Source: Microvelia longipes (Eukaryota; Arthropoda; Insecta; Hemiptera; Veliidae). Taken from it: a stretch of DNA of 64,000 nt. The position numbers and the translations under genes are program-made. Shown here piece after piece: positions 12,510 to 24,969 of this stretch; positions within the stretch are counted from its first letter, which is position 1, and every line of letters begins with the position of its first letter. A model generated the notes under the pieces. That model was given only the letters and a program-made list of their open reading frames with translations, had not been told where the DNA came from and searched no databases. The DNA is taken from contig JACMZG010001911.1 in assembly GCA_018340805.1 (NCBI GenBank), positions 51,550,052-51,614,051 of the forward strand, written 5' to 3'.

Positions 12510-12970
12510 GACACAATATAATTGTGCGAGAGACACCCAGGAAATGTAACAAGTAAAAGGCAATGCTACATCTGGGAACTGATCCATTATTCGACATTCG
12601 TCATCATTAATTGCTCGACATAATGTCATGTCCCACTCTGTTTCGTTACGTTTAACTCATCAGGGCGCCGACAGAGCCTGAACTCACTCACTTCTTCGGA
12701 ATTAATTCCGAAGAATATAATGTGAAGTATTTACCAGAGACTAGTGGTGCTCTCTTATCGCCATCAACATATATGTATGTTTTGCTTGCCATGCATGATG
12801 GCGGTTAAGATAGCACCGCTCGTCTCTGGAAAATTCTTTACATTATATTCTTCGGAATTGATTAAAGTGAGTTTAGGCTCTGTCGGTGCCCTGATGAGTT
12901 AGACGTGACGAAACAGAGTGGGACATGTCACTTTATGTCGAGCCATCAATGATGACGAATGTCGAATGAT
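12510..12970. mobile_element. Foldback element, family A copy 2 (long hairpin)
   Basis: The left arm runs from GACACAATATAATTG through GTCCCACTCTGTTTCGTTACG and GGCGCCGACAGAGCC. The right arm (about 12780-12970) is its inverted copy, running through GGCTCTGTCGGTGCCC and GACGAAACAGAGTGGGACATG. Shorter palindromes nest inside, such as CTTCGGAATTAATTCCGAAG at about 12696-12715. This is the best-preserved copy and would fold into one long hairpin. No coding capacity. Confidence 0.8.
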
Positions 12971-14029
12971 TTATTTATTTATTTATATAACAAGTAAGTC
13001 CTGTAGAACTTTAAGCCTGTAATTAAGAAATAACCTAATGATGCAAACGTGTTTTTACCAGAGACCATTCCCGTAAACTATGGTTCTCGATACATTTTTA
13101 GTTTCCGAAAGAACGATAAAAGGTCATACTGATGGCACATCCTGTATATTCCTAGTACCTTATTTCTTACAAATTTCTACCTTATTTTACCAACTGCAAA
13201 ACAGTATCTTTACCTGTATAATAATTATTATTTGAAAATTCTTTTTGGTTTTCAAAAAGCATTTGAAAACCATTTAATAACAGTCCTTTTCAAAGGCTTT
13301 ATTATCAGGTTAAATCACTAGTGGGGCATACATCACTTAAGCTAATATCATAACTAACTTTCTAGTTACAACATGATTAATAATACAGAACAGTAATTAT
13401 TTGTCAAACATGATCATTATCAACTAATTATATCATTCCTTAAGAATTTCTTCACAAAAAATGGCCTCGCAGTGTTGTTTAAACCATTTATCATCTTTTT
13501 ATTCAGAAAATACTATTAAATTAATCAAATATGACAATAAAGTGATGTTAAAATGATAAAAATTCCATTATTGTCTAAAGTTAGGTAAGGAAGGAGTATT
13601 ACAGTAAGTTTTAACTTATTGTCGTATTACGGCATATCAATTACGAAATTGCTTAGTATAGATATATATTAACATAATGATGCGAGGTCTAAAGGAAGCA
13701 TGAAAGCGGGGATTCCCAAGTAATGCCTACATTATATTAAGGCGCACTTAATTTCGTGGGTCTTTTTAAGAGAAGAGAAAAAATACTATTATAATATCTA
13801 AGAATATCTGGAGTAAGAATATCTTGAAACAACATCTACTTATAGCTTCTAGTAGTATTATGGGGGAGTGGTATTAACTACAAGGCAAGTAGGCCACGTT
13901 GTTGGGCCCTTTTTGCCAGCTCCCTGAGATAGTGTCCTACTCCTTTTAATTTCAAGTGTAGGTATATTTAATCTTATCTAAACAGAAGAGCCGAGAACTT
14001 CTATGGTTCCTCTCATGCTTTTTTAAGCA
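12971..14029. other. AT-rich spacer, no gene
   Basis: Begins with a (TTTA)n tract (12969-12984) of the kind found at LINE tails. A repeat-like piece at about 13860-13935 shares short words with 1500-1550. No coding signal. Confidence 0.45.
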
Positions 14030-14345
14030 ATCATACTTATTTTCACTGACTCTTATAGTCTAGTGAAAACTAGAAACAACACGTGTCCTCACTGTTGAAC
14101 CAAACCTAATACACTTTAAACTACAAGGCAGACAAACACTATAGTATTATAATGAATCTACTATGAGGGTCCTAAATTTTGTCTATACCCAGTTTCATTT
14201 AGGGTAAGGGATCTTTAACGAGTACCTGACAACGCACAGGCTCGAGACCATCGGCTTTACCTCCCTTCTGAAAGACGTGGTACGCAGAATTTTTAAGCCT
14301 CTCATAAAAATCCCAGAGGCCCGTGCTGGGATTAAACCCATGACT
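14030..14345. repeat. Dispersed repeat family E, copy 1
   Basis: Shares ACTAGAAACAACAC, TGAGGGTCCTAAATT and GAGTACCTGACA, in the same order, with 48640-48815. The right end, with GCTGGGATTAAACCC, resembles a tRNA B box read on the plus strand. It may be a SINE-like element. Confidence 0.5.
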
Positions 14346-15270
14346 AAATACCTTATAGCTTTTAACATGAGATGTGTATTACTTTAACTATAACGCCACT
14401 TAGCATAACATAACATAATATACAATTAATTCCTTGTATAAATTAAATTACAATACATTTTTACAAGTATTTATTTTCATGCAAATCAGCCAGAGGCTGT
14501 GGTTACTTCTTACAGAAGTTCCGGAGGAGGTTGTAGTAGTAGATTATTTATCATTAATTTCATAAATCTATGTATATTTTTTTAAATTTATTTATGCATC
14601 GAATCTATGCCTGTAATCGAATTTATGCCCCTTAACATGCAATCGATTAAAATAACTTTCCACTTTGTGTAGTATACAGTATTGCATTGAGGTTTATTTT
14701 GAACTAATATGCACTAAGACAACAACAGCTAGACAACAGAGGGTGTACAAAGCGCACTAAGAGACGGCTAGTATATTCTTACACATCTAAAATGTAATAT
14801 TAAAAACAAAATATTATGCACCGATATAAAAATAACAAATATATGTTTGTAAAAACAAGAGGCCTTCAGACTCTTAAGCGCTAAGCGACGTCAGCGCTAG
14901 GGGCCGCCTGGCGGCCATGGCGCCTTTCTGTGATCGCTTCGAGGTGTCATGGTGTTGTCCTATCATTTTGTCATATTACCAGATTATATAAGTAGCATAC
15001 TGCCACAATATAAGTCAAAAAACATGATTTGTTTACATTATGTTACAGTATGTAAAAATTCAGCCACATCTAAACAGTTTTTGAAACTTGTAATGTCTTA
15101 ACATTTTTGCTAAGTCATTATTGTGGGTTAATGTAGAACAACAAACATATTTTATATAGAGTTAAGGACGTTTTTTATACCATGGCTTATTTCGATCTGA
15201 GAAAGCGTTCGAAAGTTATCGTATCCCATAGAAACGTCTAGGAACATTAGGAACATGAATCTCGTAGTAC
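14346..15270. other. Spacer with a short GC-rich, CpG-containing patch
   Basis: AT-rich apart from about 14875-14960, where GC content rises and CpGs cluster around AAGCGACGTCAGCGC and GGCCGCCTGGCGGCC. A frame of about 25 codons starts ATGGCGCC at about 14918, but nothing supports it as a gene. The patch could be a promoter or repeat remnant. Confidence 0.4.
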
Positions 15271-15278
15271 AACAACTA

Positions 15279-15281
<3 letters not shown>

Positions 15282-15315
<34 letters not shown>

Positions 15316-15357
15316 TATATATAATATATATATATACATGAATAGACTATATATATA

Positions 15358-15400
<43 letters not shown>

Positions 15401-15411
15401 ATATATGTGTG

Positions 15412-15442
<31 letters not shown>
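15282..15442. repeat. (TA)n followed by (GT)n compound microsatellite
   Basis: TA repeats with small interruptions run to about 15402, then (TG)n from about 15404 to 15442. The block immediately to the left (GAAAGCGTTCGAAAGTTATCG, abbreviated, at about 15202) recurs beside other TA tracts. Confidence 0.95.
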
Positions 15443-15445
<3 letters not shown>

Positions 15446-16461
15446 TCTTCATCAGTTTATCCTTCTTTTCAAAAAGGGGGATAAACTCCATAGGGGATCC
15501 ACCCCTATCCCTAGCTCACTTTTCTTTGAAAATACGCAAATATATGAAACAAGAAGAAACAAAGCATGACATAAACATGTCTTAAAAAGAGCGTTTAAAG
15601 GGGTTGCATTAAAAAATTTTCGAGGTCGAGTCTGACTTAACTTTAATTCTTATTTTCACAATTTTAGCACAAATAAATCAATTTTTTAGTCTGAATGTCA
15701 CAGTGTCATACCTGGATCAGAAATATAACATGTCATCAATTCTAGACTTTTAACATAAATTTAAAGGTCACTGTCTATTTTACCACATTATAATTGTCTT
15801 TCCCATTTTTCTTAATCTAATACTTATCTGTTAGGACATTCAACAAAATAATTTATTGAAGTGAGAAACAAAGAAAAAAATTAACAACGGTTAACTGGGA
15901 GCCGAGTTTTCGACACTTCTACGACTCTAAACGATTTCACACGAAGATATTAAGCTAAAAGTACCCTCTTGTTAATTTTGCAATAAGTTTATTTTTTATT
16001 GTATTGGCCAATAATTTTTTTTAAGTTCTGATTAAAAAAAAGTAATTTACGGATATCTTATCACACACCTCCTAATGTCACAAGGAAAAGAACAATAGAA
16101 ATTAGGAAAAAATCAAGAGAAAAGATTGGCAATAAAACAGAAAATACATGAATGAATACTAATTCATTCTTAAAAATGTATTGATATTAAACCTTGAAAA
16201 TTAGTAAAGAATAAACAAAAGAAATGTTGTTATTTTGCAAGTGATAAGGGGTTTGCAGTTTTTATACACATGAGCAATGTTATTGATCTTCATTACAGTG
16301 GAATTGATTTTGCGATTATCTTCAACGATGCGATCGCCAGGGAATAAAGTAAATCATGCATGCCTCTCTCTGCTTGCATGATTTCCTTAATGAATATTGT
16401 TATTAACTCTTTGTTAGATAATATCCAAAGAAAATTGTACCCAAATGGTTGAAGGAAAGGA

Positions 16462-16526
16462 CCTCAACATTGATCAAAGGCTTTAGGCCTCAACATTGAT
16501 CAAAGGCTTTAGGCCTCAACATTGGT
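16462..16526. repeat. Exact tandem repeat, 26-bp period, about 2.5 copies
   Basis: Copies of CCTCAACATTGATCAAAGGC plus CTTTAGG-type sequence start at 16462 and 16488, and a partial third starts at 16514. The first two units are identical, so the duplication is recent. Confidence 0.9.
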
Positions 16527-16603
16527 CCCATTCAACCCCTCAACCCCTTTGGGGGATCACTTATAGATTTTAAAATTACTGCGGAAAAATTACCCGAAAA
16601 AAG

Positions 16604-16690
16604 TGTCGGGTACGAGGTACCTCAGAACTTCAACACATCGCATTCGTTACTCTCATCCTTACAACTTTAGGCTCGCTTTTTGGTTTTATT
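16604..16690 (+). repeat. Dispersed family B, 5' fragment
   Basis: TCGGGTACGAGGTACCTCAG followed by an attenuated CATTCGTTACTCTCATCC matches the start of the longer copies at 34010, 43175 and 48925 (GGGTACCTC...GATTCGCTACGCTCAT). Confidence 0.55.
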
Positions 16691-17985
16691 GATTAACATA
16701 ATGTAATTGAAATTATGAAATTAATAACATAATGTAAACAAATCACGTTCTGTGACTACATACATTTGAAAATTCGCTTATATCGTAGCATGCCACTTGT
16801 ATAAACTAGTAATATCACGAACTGATATGTGACAACAACCATGTGGCCACGAAGCGGTCTCCAGCTCCGAGGGTACGGTATAAATGAGGAAAATTAAATA
16901 CAAAAGCAATTTTAATTTCTTTAGTGATAAGAGGTTTGTTTTTGGATGTTGTTTGAGTTATCAAAGATAAATCTTATTTCTAATTTTTAGCAAAAGGAAT
17001 AAATATAGAGACATAAATAAATATTTATGTTTTTCTCGTAAAGACAAAAAAAGACAATCCTTTTCTTGAAATTGAGGTTCTATTTATTATAACAAACAAT
17101 TATTATAGCGCCGAAAAAGAAATAAAAATTATCCAGCCCTTTCGAAAAAGAAACATCGCATTAGCTAATTTTTCTAAGCGAAATGCGCAATACCTAAAAA
17201 TAAATAATCAAGGATTACTTTAACCTTGATGGAAGCTTTCTACAAATACTTATTTAATACACTATTCAAAAAGTTTATTTACAGTAGGAATTTACCATTG
17301 TATCTATACACTTTAAGAGTCTATTGTAGAAGAAGTTCTTCAATAAAGATAAGAGTGTTTAGTTAGGACGACGAAGTAATAGTTAAAGTCGTATAGGTAC
17401 TAAAACTTCAAAAGGTATTATAACAATTGTTAGATGAGTTGATATGACTTTGACTAAACCTGTTGCTGTGAGAATATATTCAATAGGTATCTTTTGTTTA
17501 CAGTAAGATTGCGATCCTTTTATGTTAAGTCATTCAGGTAATCTTCATTGTTTTCAATTAAACTTGTAACTTTTTAATTGTTTTTTCTCTTCCTTTTTCT
17601 GGTTAAAGATAAGTTTGAAATGTGATGATGCCAATTGTGGGCAATATATGATAGAAAAACATTTGTAGATCTTAGGGGATTTTCATTAGAAAAATACGCA
17701 TACGAGATTATTTAATTGACGAAAGTGGAGGTAAACGGGGGAATTACAAAAATATTGTAAAATACGTTACAAGTGAATTGTTGTTTGTACAGGAAGTTAG
17801 AGAAAAAGAAAGGTGAATTTTTGGTGGTGGCACTAGACCATACAAAATAAAAATATGAAGGTTATCTCTGGATGTTCCCGGCTATATGGTTATTGGGTCA
17901 GTTTTAAAAATATTAGGTGACGCAAATTCGGCTATGCCAGTTGTAATTCATTTCTTTAAACATCCATACGGAGCCACCTTATACG

Positions 17986-18299
17986 CATAGAGATATATAC
18001 TCGAGGAGGCATAGCCTATCTCAATACATTTGGAGGCCTGAAACATTTTTTGGGGCTCTCAGAGGCTCTGTGTAACCTAATTGAAGTCTCTTTCAAGAGT
18101 GAGTTAAGGTTATAATGAATCAATTGTTTTTGGCTTCCCACTCATTATCTGTGTTTATATATATTTTAAACGTTCTTTAATATACGTAACTGTTATTTTG
18201 ATTTGTTTATTAGATTATATTGAAAGTCGAAGGTAGTCAGGTTATTTTTTCGAAGTTTCAAAATTCAATCAATAGGGCCCCTCTAGTAATATATCTATG
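17986..18299 (-). mobile_element. MITE family D copy
   Basis: Ends CATAGAGATATATAC and GTAATATATCTATG form the terminal inverted repeat. The interior carries GGCTCTGTGTAACC, TTAAGGTTATAATGAATCA and TCAGGTTATTTTTTCGA, the same blocks as the other copies in reverse order relative to 9183. Confidence 0.7.
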
Positions 18300-19063
18300 C
18301 TTTTACGGATCAAAAACTGGATCATTGCTTAAATAATATTTTAATTTCAGCGAATTTCTTTCAAAGGTCAAAAGACGAATATTTTGAAGAATTCCGAATG
18401 TTATCCTTTCCTGTTTTAATAAACATAAAACTAACACTTATAAGTTTTATTCATAAGTAGATAAAAAAATATTTTTGACTTTTTCTAAATTAGTCAATAC
18501 TTTAGTATCTCTAAATCACAAACAGGTGTATAGCGTAAGCTTGATATCAGATATTTCGAAATCTATAAAGTAAAGGTATAAATTATTTTCAAAAAAAAAG
18601 TTCTTCCTCGTCAAACCTAATATGTAATCAGCCAACTCTCAACTCTGGTGAAATCAGTCAAATATTTGTCAACGACTTTTCCCACAATATTTCAAAACTC
18701 AAATTTTACAGAAATTTATTAAATATTTTAATACATTATGCAGCATTACAATATTGATAAATGCATACTTAAGTAGTTAAAAAATGTTTAAGTATTTTTT
18801 TAATAATACTTAAAAATGATACTTATGTAACGAAGTACTTATTTAATAAGTATTTAATATGAGTTAATTAAACGTATGTAAGTATGTAATAGTTTTAAGT
18901 TTCGTTTTTTTATTGGCCTAATCAATATCTCAAAAACTTTAATTACAAGTAAGAAATTATTCAAACCAATTTGTTCAACAAAATATTTACATATTTTTAA
19001 AACCTTTTACTCAACTACTATTGTAGGTGTATATAAATAAATAAATAAATATATACATACATA

Positions 19064-19095
<32 letters not shown>

Positions 19096-20560
19096 CTATA
19101 TATAATATTATTACATACATAATAATATATTAAAACATATAGGAAAATTATTGGGTTCACCCTAAAAAATCCAAAATCAAAATTTCATTATAATCGACCG
19201 TTTCAGGCACTTTTGTGACGCCTGTGTGTGTCTCTGTGTTACGCATAACTCTCTATGCGTTCACGCTAGGGAGGTAAACTATTATTTACCACGTAGGACG
19301 GTTTGTGATTAAGTCATCAAATCTTAATGAAGGATTCGTGATTTTTTAAACTTTTGCTGAATTTTTATGGAGAGTTAATCATACACATTTTTAAAACGAT
19401 ATGGTTCTGGAAGTTTTAATGAGGTCGAATTTGTACTTTTGAAAAAGCGTTTGATAGTTGTCGTGCGCTTACATTTATTTCCGAAAAAGCGTTCGATATT
19501 TGTCGAGCGCCGTAGAAATGTTTTGAAATAGAAAAGGCATATAAAAAAATCACAGTTCAAATTTGACTGAAACGATGGTTGAAACAATTAACTAAATATA
19601 AACTTAAAGTAGGTTAAGATTTATAGGAAGCAAAAAAAAGATTAAAAGGCTTAAGACTTGATTAAAAGGCTTAAGTCTTAACTTTACTAAATACTATTAT
19701 TAGCTGAAGGTAGATGTGATGTGATTATGTTTGTATTAATTTTCTTTAAATATGTTATTATTTCAATACGCCAATTATTTAATTCAGATAAGTTGAGTTA
19801 AGTTTAGTTGGGAAAACTCAACAGTAAGTAAGGCTTTCACACAACTACTGATCTTAAAATAAAATAACTAGGGCTCAAAGAAATTGAATCCCTCCTTACC
19901 AGGATCAACTCTAATTGTATTAAGGCAATCTCGGAAGTTGTTGTCTTAAACTAATATTTTTTGAATGTAGGTAAAAAATTACAATTACTTCCTGAGTTGT
20001 ATCTATTTTCTAATATAAAACTAAGGAAAAATGTGAAATTTATATTATTATCGTATATACATCCAGTCGTGCGGAACTCTAATTCATTTCTTTACACTTA
20101 GTGTTTATGGGTTTGGGTGTTTGGAAAATTATTAAAACTATTTCTACAAATTTATAGCTGCTTTGCAATTATAGCTGCATTATTCTTGTTAAATTTTAAT
20201 TTTAGTTTATTGATAAAGCGCTTAAAAAGCAATTGAGTCTTTTAAAATATAATCCAAAATCATTTCGAAAGATAAAGCACACTTCGATTAATTGTTGCAG
20301 CTAATGTTCGTGATTTTGAACTTATTGAAGCAAAACATTAAGTTACTGAGTTGTAATCGACTGAAACTATTATTGCTTTGAAATTGTTTAGTTATTTACT
20401 TTTTATTATGTTTAATAACTCCAGTGAGTTGACTAAACTCAGATAGCGCATTGAATGTTGCTTCAGGAATAGTTATTTATGTAATAAGGGACGGACAATG
20501 TTATACAGCTCCAGTTAAAGTTTATACGCTAAGGCGTATAAACCGAAAGAGAAAAAAAAA
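18300..20560. other. AT-rich spacer with a (TA)n tract, no gene
   Basis: A (TAAA)n/(TA)n tract at about 19035-19100 is followed by a repeat segment (19150-19560) containing AAGCGTTCGATATTTGTCG. This recurs near the TA tracts at 15.2 and 54.0 kb. No conserved coding frame. Confidence 0.45.
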
Positions 20561-20565
20561 GCTCC

Positions 20566-20738
20566 CGTGGTCGACAGGCTGAGGAAGATTAACTAGTAAG
20601 CTACCGAGACTCACCGCAGGATATGATTTAGTTAGCAATCGAGATTTTCAGAGGGAGATAAACTAGTTTACTACCGAGGCTTGCCGAGGAAGATAATTTA
20701 CATTTTGGCATCCGAGGCTGTGCCGAGGAGAGACATTA
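20566..20738 (+). repeat. Degenerate minisatellite with CCGAGGCTTGCCGAGGA motif
   Basis: About three diverged units of roughly 60 bp repeat the order ACTAGT(A/T)..CTACCGAG..C..CCG(A/C)GGA. Clearest at 20655-20690 and 20708-20735. No coding frame. Confidence 0.6.
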
Positions 20739-20930
20739 TTATTAGGACCTTTCGTTCCATTCTGAGTATTTACCCAGCAGGAACAGCCTTAGGTGGGTTT
20801 CATCTACCATCCTCTAAGTATTAAAGTTGGCGAAATCTTTTTAATACTAATACTATTCATATAATCTTAGAGCATAGCCCCGGCTGAGCTAATTTTTCAT
20901 CTCTATTGCATAGTAAATTTTATATCATTT

Positions 20931-21190
20931 AATACTACCGAGTTTTGCAAAACATGAATAGTTGACACAATATCATTGTGCGAGAGACTATTCATGTTTT
21001 GCAAAACTCGGTAGTATCATATGGTATATAAGGTAAGAGACACCGCTCGTCTCAGACCCTGCCCTGGCTCTGTCGGTGCCCTCATGAGTTAGACGTAACG
21101 AAAATGAGTGGGACATGATATTATGTCAAGCCATCAATGATAACGAATGTTCTATGATGTAACAGTTCCTAGATGTAGCATGCATTTTGC
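20931..21190. mobile_element. Foldback element, family A copy 3 (deleted form)
   Basis: A 30-bp perfect inverted repeat (20932-20961 and 20988-21017, beginning ATACTACCGAGTTTTGC) surrounds a 26-bp loop holding GACACAATATCATTG. The family A interior then follows (GGCTCTGTCGGTGCCC, GAGTGGGACATG). It shows the outer termini of the family clearly. Confidence 0.75.
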
Positions 21191-21299
21191 TTATAATAAG
21201 AATGCTGATGCCTTGCTGTGTTTATGCTCTCCTTTCCTTCATTCGTAAAACGATGCTCTGATTGCATTATCAATGTTTCATTCTTAGATGCCTTTTTTA

Positions 21300-21757
21300 T
21301 ATTTCTATGATATAGCACTGACCACGTTCAATGCTACTTAAGTTTTATGGTCCAACAAAAATTATGGATACACTTGTGGTATTGAAACGAAACTTTGTGT
21401 ACTTATTCATTACACAATTGTATACACTAGTATTAAATTTCAACTCAATTGAATCATTCTGATTTTTTTTTTCAATTTTTGATGCGGGCTAATGATGTCA
21501 TCAAAAAATTATCTTCCGAATAGCACAACTACAGCAGTAGACTGATTTTGGTACAAAGTTTCAACTCAATAGCATAAATACACTCGGAGCTACTATGATA
21601 AAAAATACACACACACTCATACACACACACACAAACAGACAACTTTGAGAAAACCAAACATCTGAAACGAATAATTCCGGTTTCATCCCGGCTTCGGATT
21701 TTTTTTTTGCAAACACAATACTTTTCCTATATTCCTATGGTATAAATGAGGAAAAGG
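21300..21757 (+). repeat. Dispersed family B copy, 3' part
   Basis: Runs from ATAGCACTGACCACG through ATACACTCGGAGCTAC, a CA-rich stretch, CAGACAACTTTGAG and TTCCGGTTTCATCCCGG to GGTATAAATGAGGAAAAG. The order is the same in copies at 24600, 43175, 48925 and 54485. No TIRs or poly(A) tail seen. Class unknown. Confidence 0.7.
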
Positions 21758-22856
21758 AGTAACATAGTAACCATTTCAGAGTGTAAACATTTGGTATGGA
21801 GTTGTCAAAAACATTGTTTATAAAAATTAAACCAAAAAAAACATTTTTGTTGCGCGACTATTCAAATCTCAATGTTATTTTTTTATCATTTTAATTTGTA
21901 AATTTGTTTAAGTAAAAATGTATATTGACTCAGATCGATGAGCTTTTATAAATTTTATTAATGGTCAAGGAGCCGGACCTGATGATGGTTAATGTTAGCG
22001 AAGTCAGCGAATTTATTTGTTTTATTGCTATTCTTTGGTCATTTAACAAATGTCATATCCTTAGTTGTAGTTATCCGATTTTAATGAAAAAGCACTCGTT
22101 TTAAAGGAAATTTTATCAGCTTTAAGATTTGTTCTTTTCGTGTTATGCACACGACCTTCAGGGAACAACTTATTGCAAGAAATTTTTACGATTTTCTAAT
22201 CATTTGAGCGAGCGCATTCATATAAAGAGCTCCACTCTGGATAGGCAGACTATGCTTTTTCTTCATAATTTAAGGTACTACATTATGATTACTACAATTT
22301 TATTTAATCATTATAATTGTCTTTAATTTTGTCATGTATGATCATTTAAGTGGTAAACTACAACTTGTAATTACAACTCCTTTTACAAAGTTGTAAAAGG
22401 TGAAATATTTTACTGTTTATATTTGCCAAGTATATTTGATGTTTGGGAGAAGCCGACGGAAATTAATATTCCAGACGCTACATCAAGGATTTTTTCTTTT
22501 TCAGTCAGGAATACCATGTCCAGTGATCATGGCGATTGTGCCAAGTATAATTTTGACATAGCTAGGGACTGAATTACGTGGGGCTACAGGGGGAGACCAT
22601 AATACGCTGATACACTCAGAGCATGAAGCACGATACGCCTATAAAGAATAAAAATTTTTTTAAATTATTTTTAACCTTGGTAGTTTTTAAAGTAATGGTG
22701 ATTATACACAAAAAGTTAAAATTAAATAAATAAAAATTTTAGTTTTTCGAAAAATAACTTTTATGAAAAGTGACTTTTCATCGAAGAACGAAATTTTGTG
22801 GTTACGGTCCTTTGAAATCGATTTTGGCCTCACTTCCGGGTCCTAATCACGCCATG

Positions 22857-22901
<45 letters not shown>

Positions 22902-24288
22902 ATATATATATATATTATATATGTATATATTATATACTTCATCGTTTACTTGACTTTCTCTGTTTATTACTATTTACGATAGTACTAACAGTTAGGTATT
23001 TTATGTTTTATTATTTTCTATTTTTAATGTTTTAACTTTTACCAGAAGCAACTTGATTTGGAAAAACTATTTCAGCTTTCTTTTAATTGTTTTTCTTTCA
23101 TACTTATTTTTAGTTACACTTAGAATCAACTTTCATTATAAACTCTACATGGGTCCCTAACTTGAATAAGTTAACTTATTTATTTATTTTATTAATACAA
23201 TAACGGGCAAAATTACCCTTTTTAAAAAATAACAATTAAGAAAAAATTAAGTTAAATAAAAATTGCACACACAAATAAAATTTTTTATACATTATAAAAT
23301 TTAAGTTCAAAAAAGAAATTAAAATTATATAAATGAATAGACTAAATAAAAAGAAGTAACAATTTTGAATATAATCTAAAGTTTAACAAGAATAAATTGT
23401 TTAATAATAAGGAAAACAATTTTACATGAAAAGGATGATAGATTAGTAATATAAGATATAGAAATAATTTAAATTTAAAATAGTACAATAATTAGAAATA
23501 AGATAGATATAATTAAATTAAAAAAGAATAATCAAAAGTATAAAAATTAATATTGATAAATAGTTGACACCAAAGTGGAAATTAAAAGTTAAGATAATGT
23601 ATCAATGACATATAAGTAGAAAATAAAAAATGATGGTAGTATATTAATCAGATAAAAAATTTAAAATAAAATAAAAAATTGAAATACAGTAACGTCAGGT
23701 AAATACAAAAAAAAGTAAAAATTAAATTAAAAATGTTAACAAAATATAATTAAGAAAAAAAAATCATATTTATAAAACAAAAGGAAAAAAGAATATTAAA
23801 ACACAGATAATTTTAGTGACATAATTTGAGTCATTGTAAATTAACTTGTATATAATTAACTTGTAATAAGTGTAACTTGAATTACATTAGATTAGAACTG
23901 TAACTAATTCAATTTTACAATTCGGCTAGAAATAAATAAATAAACATATTTTATAACATAATCCTATTTGCAACCTAAGCAGTTACTCAATTGTCAAGCA
24001 CTGCTCGTAACTAATTTTGTCTGTATTTTTTAAAGGAAATGCGCAAAACCTTTAAAGATAACTGACTAAGCTTAAAGATAACTAAGCTTTAAACTAGTGC
24101 AAACAATTGTACGTACTTCTAATTTTAGAGGAATAGTTTTGTATAACCAATTGGATAATTATGCGTATTTCCTTTAAAAAGAAATTTAAATGTCTGTATT
24201 TCCTTTACAGACAGAATGAGTTACAAGAAGTGCTTGAGAATTGAGTAACTGGTTAGGTTCTAAAGCATGAACCTTCAGCAAGAAATGG
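21758..24288. other. Very AT-rich interval, no gene
   Basis: Includes a (TA)n tract at about 22856-22932 and a purine/AT-rich desert at about 23190-23930, framed by TTTATTTATTTATTTTATT and AAATAAATAAATAAAC runs typical of LINE tails. A block at 22210-22275 (CACTCTGGATAGGCAGACTA) recurs at 34410 and 56165. No coding signal. Confidence 0.5.
22856..22932. repeat. (TA)n microsatellite
   Basis: Interrupted TA repeat. Adjacent frames encoding Tyr-Ile runs are not genes. Confidence 0.9.
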
Positions 24289-24500
24289 GTTGTTAAGCAC
24301 GGAAACACGCATTTTAAATGAAATTCGCCCGACAGCGGACCACCGTGCCGGAACTATTTATTTAGCAGTTGTAAACTTATGTAATGTATAAAACTATAAA
24401 ATTATCATTCCAACCAGGATTGTTGTTAAGCACGGAAACACGCATCCAAAGGAAATTCGCCCGACATGCGGACCACCGCGCCAGAATTATTTTATGTAAT
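24289..24500 (+). repeat. Direct repeat of about 75 bp, two copies
   Basis: Both copies (24292-24355 and 24423-24490) contain GTTAAGCACGGAAACACGCA, AAATTCGCCCGACA and GCGGACCACCG. The separating stretch holds AACTATTTATTTAGC. Probably a tandemly duplicated tail of a transposable element. Confidence 0.75.
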
Positions 24501-24599
24501 GTGATTTTGTATTTTACTAATAAATATATCAAAATTAGGTATATCAAAATATTCATAGAGGTCCTATAAAAAAAAAAAAATGCAGCCTATATGTCAGTA

Positions 24600-24796
24600 A
24601 TATTCATATAGAGCATGCAAAACACACACACACACACACACACACATACAGGCAGACAACTTTGCGAAAACCACTCAAGAGGCCTTGAAAACGCTTGAAA
24701 CGGATAATTCCGGTTTTATCCCGGTTTCGGATTTTTGCAAACACAAAATTTTTACTATATAACTACGGTATAAATGAGCAAAAGTAAAAAGAGAGT
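24600..24796 (+). repeat. Dispersed family B, 3' end with (CA)n
   Basis: (CA)n at 24618-24648 is followed by GACAACTTTGCGAAAACCAC, TTCCGGTTTTATCCCGG and GGTATAAATGAGCAAAAG, the family B 3' end. Confidence 0.75.
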
Positions 24797-24969
24797 ATAT
24801 TTTAAAGAGTAATAATAATAATAATAATAATCTTTGTTTCCATCAAATAATGTAAGAGCCTTATTTAATAAAATAGCAACTAATAAACCTTATTAAATAA
24901 ACAGCAACTAATAGCCTTGCTTATATTTGCACCTGCAGAGCCCTATTACTTTTATGAATAGTAAAAAAT

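Larger units (their letters stand above)
15443..17985. other. AT-rich interval, no gene seen
   Basis: Contains a 26-bp tandem repeat (16462-16530) and a fragment of dispersed family B (about 16604-16690). No coding frame recognised. Confidence 0.45.
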
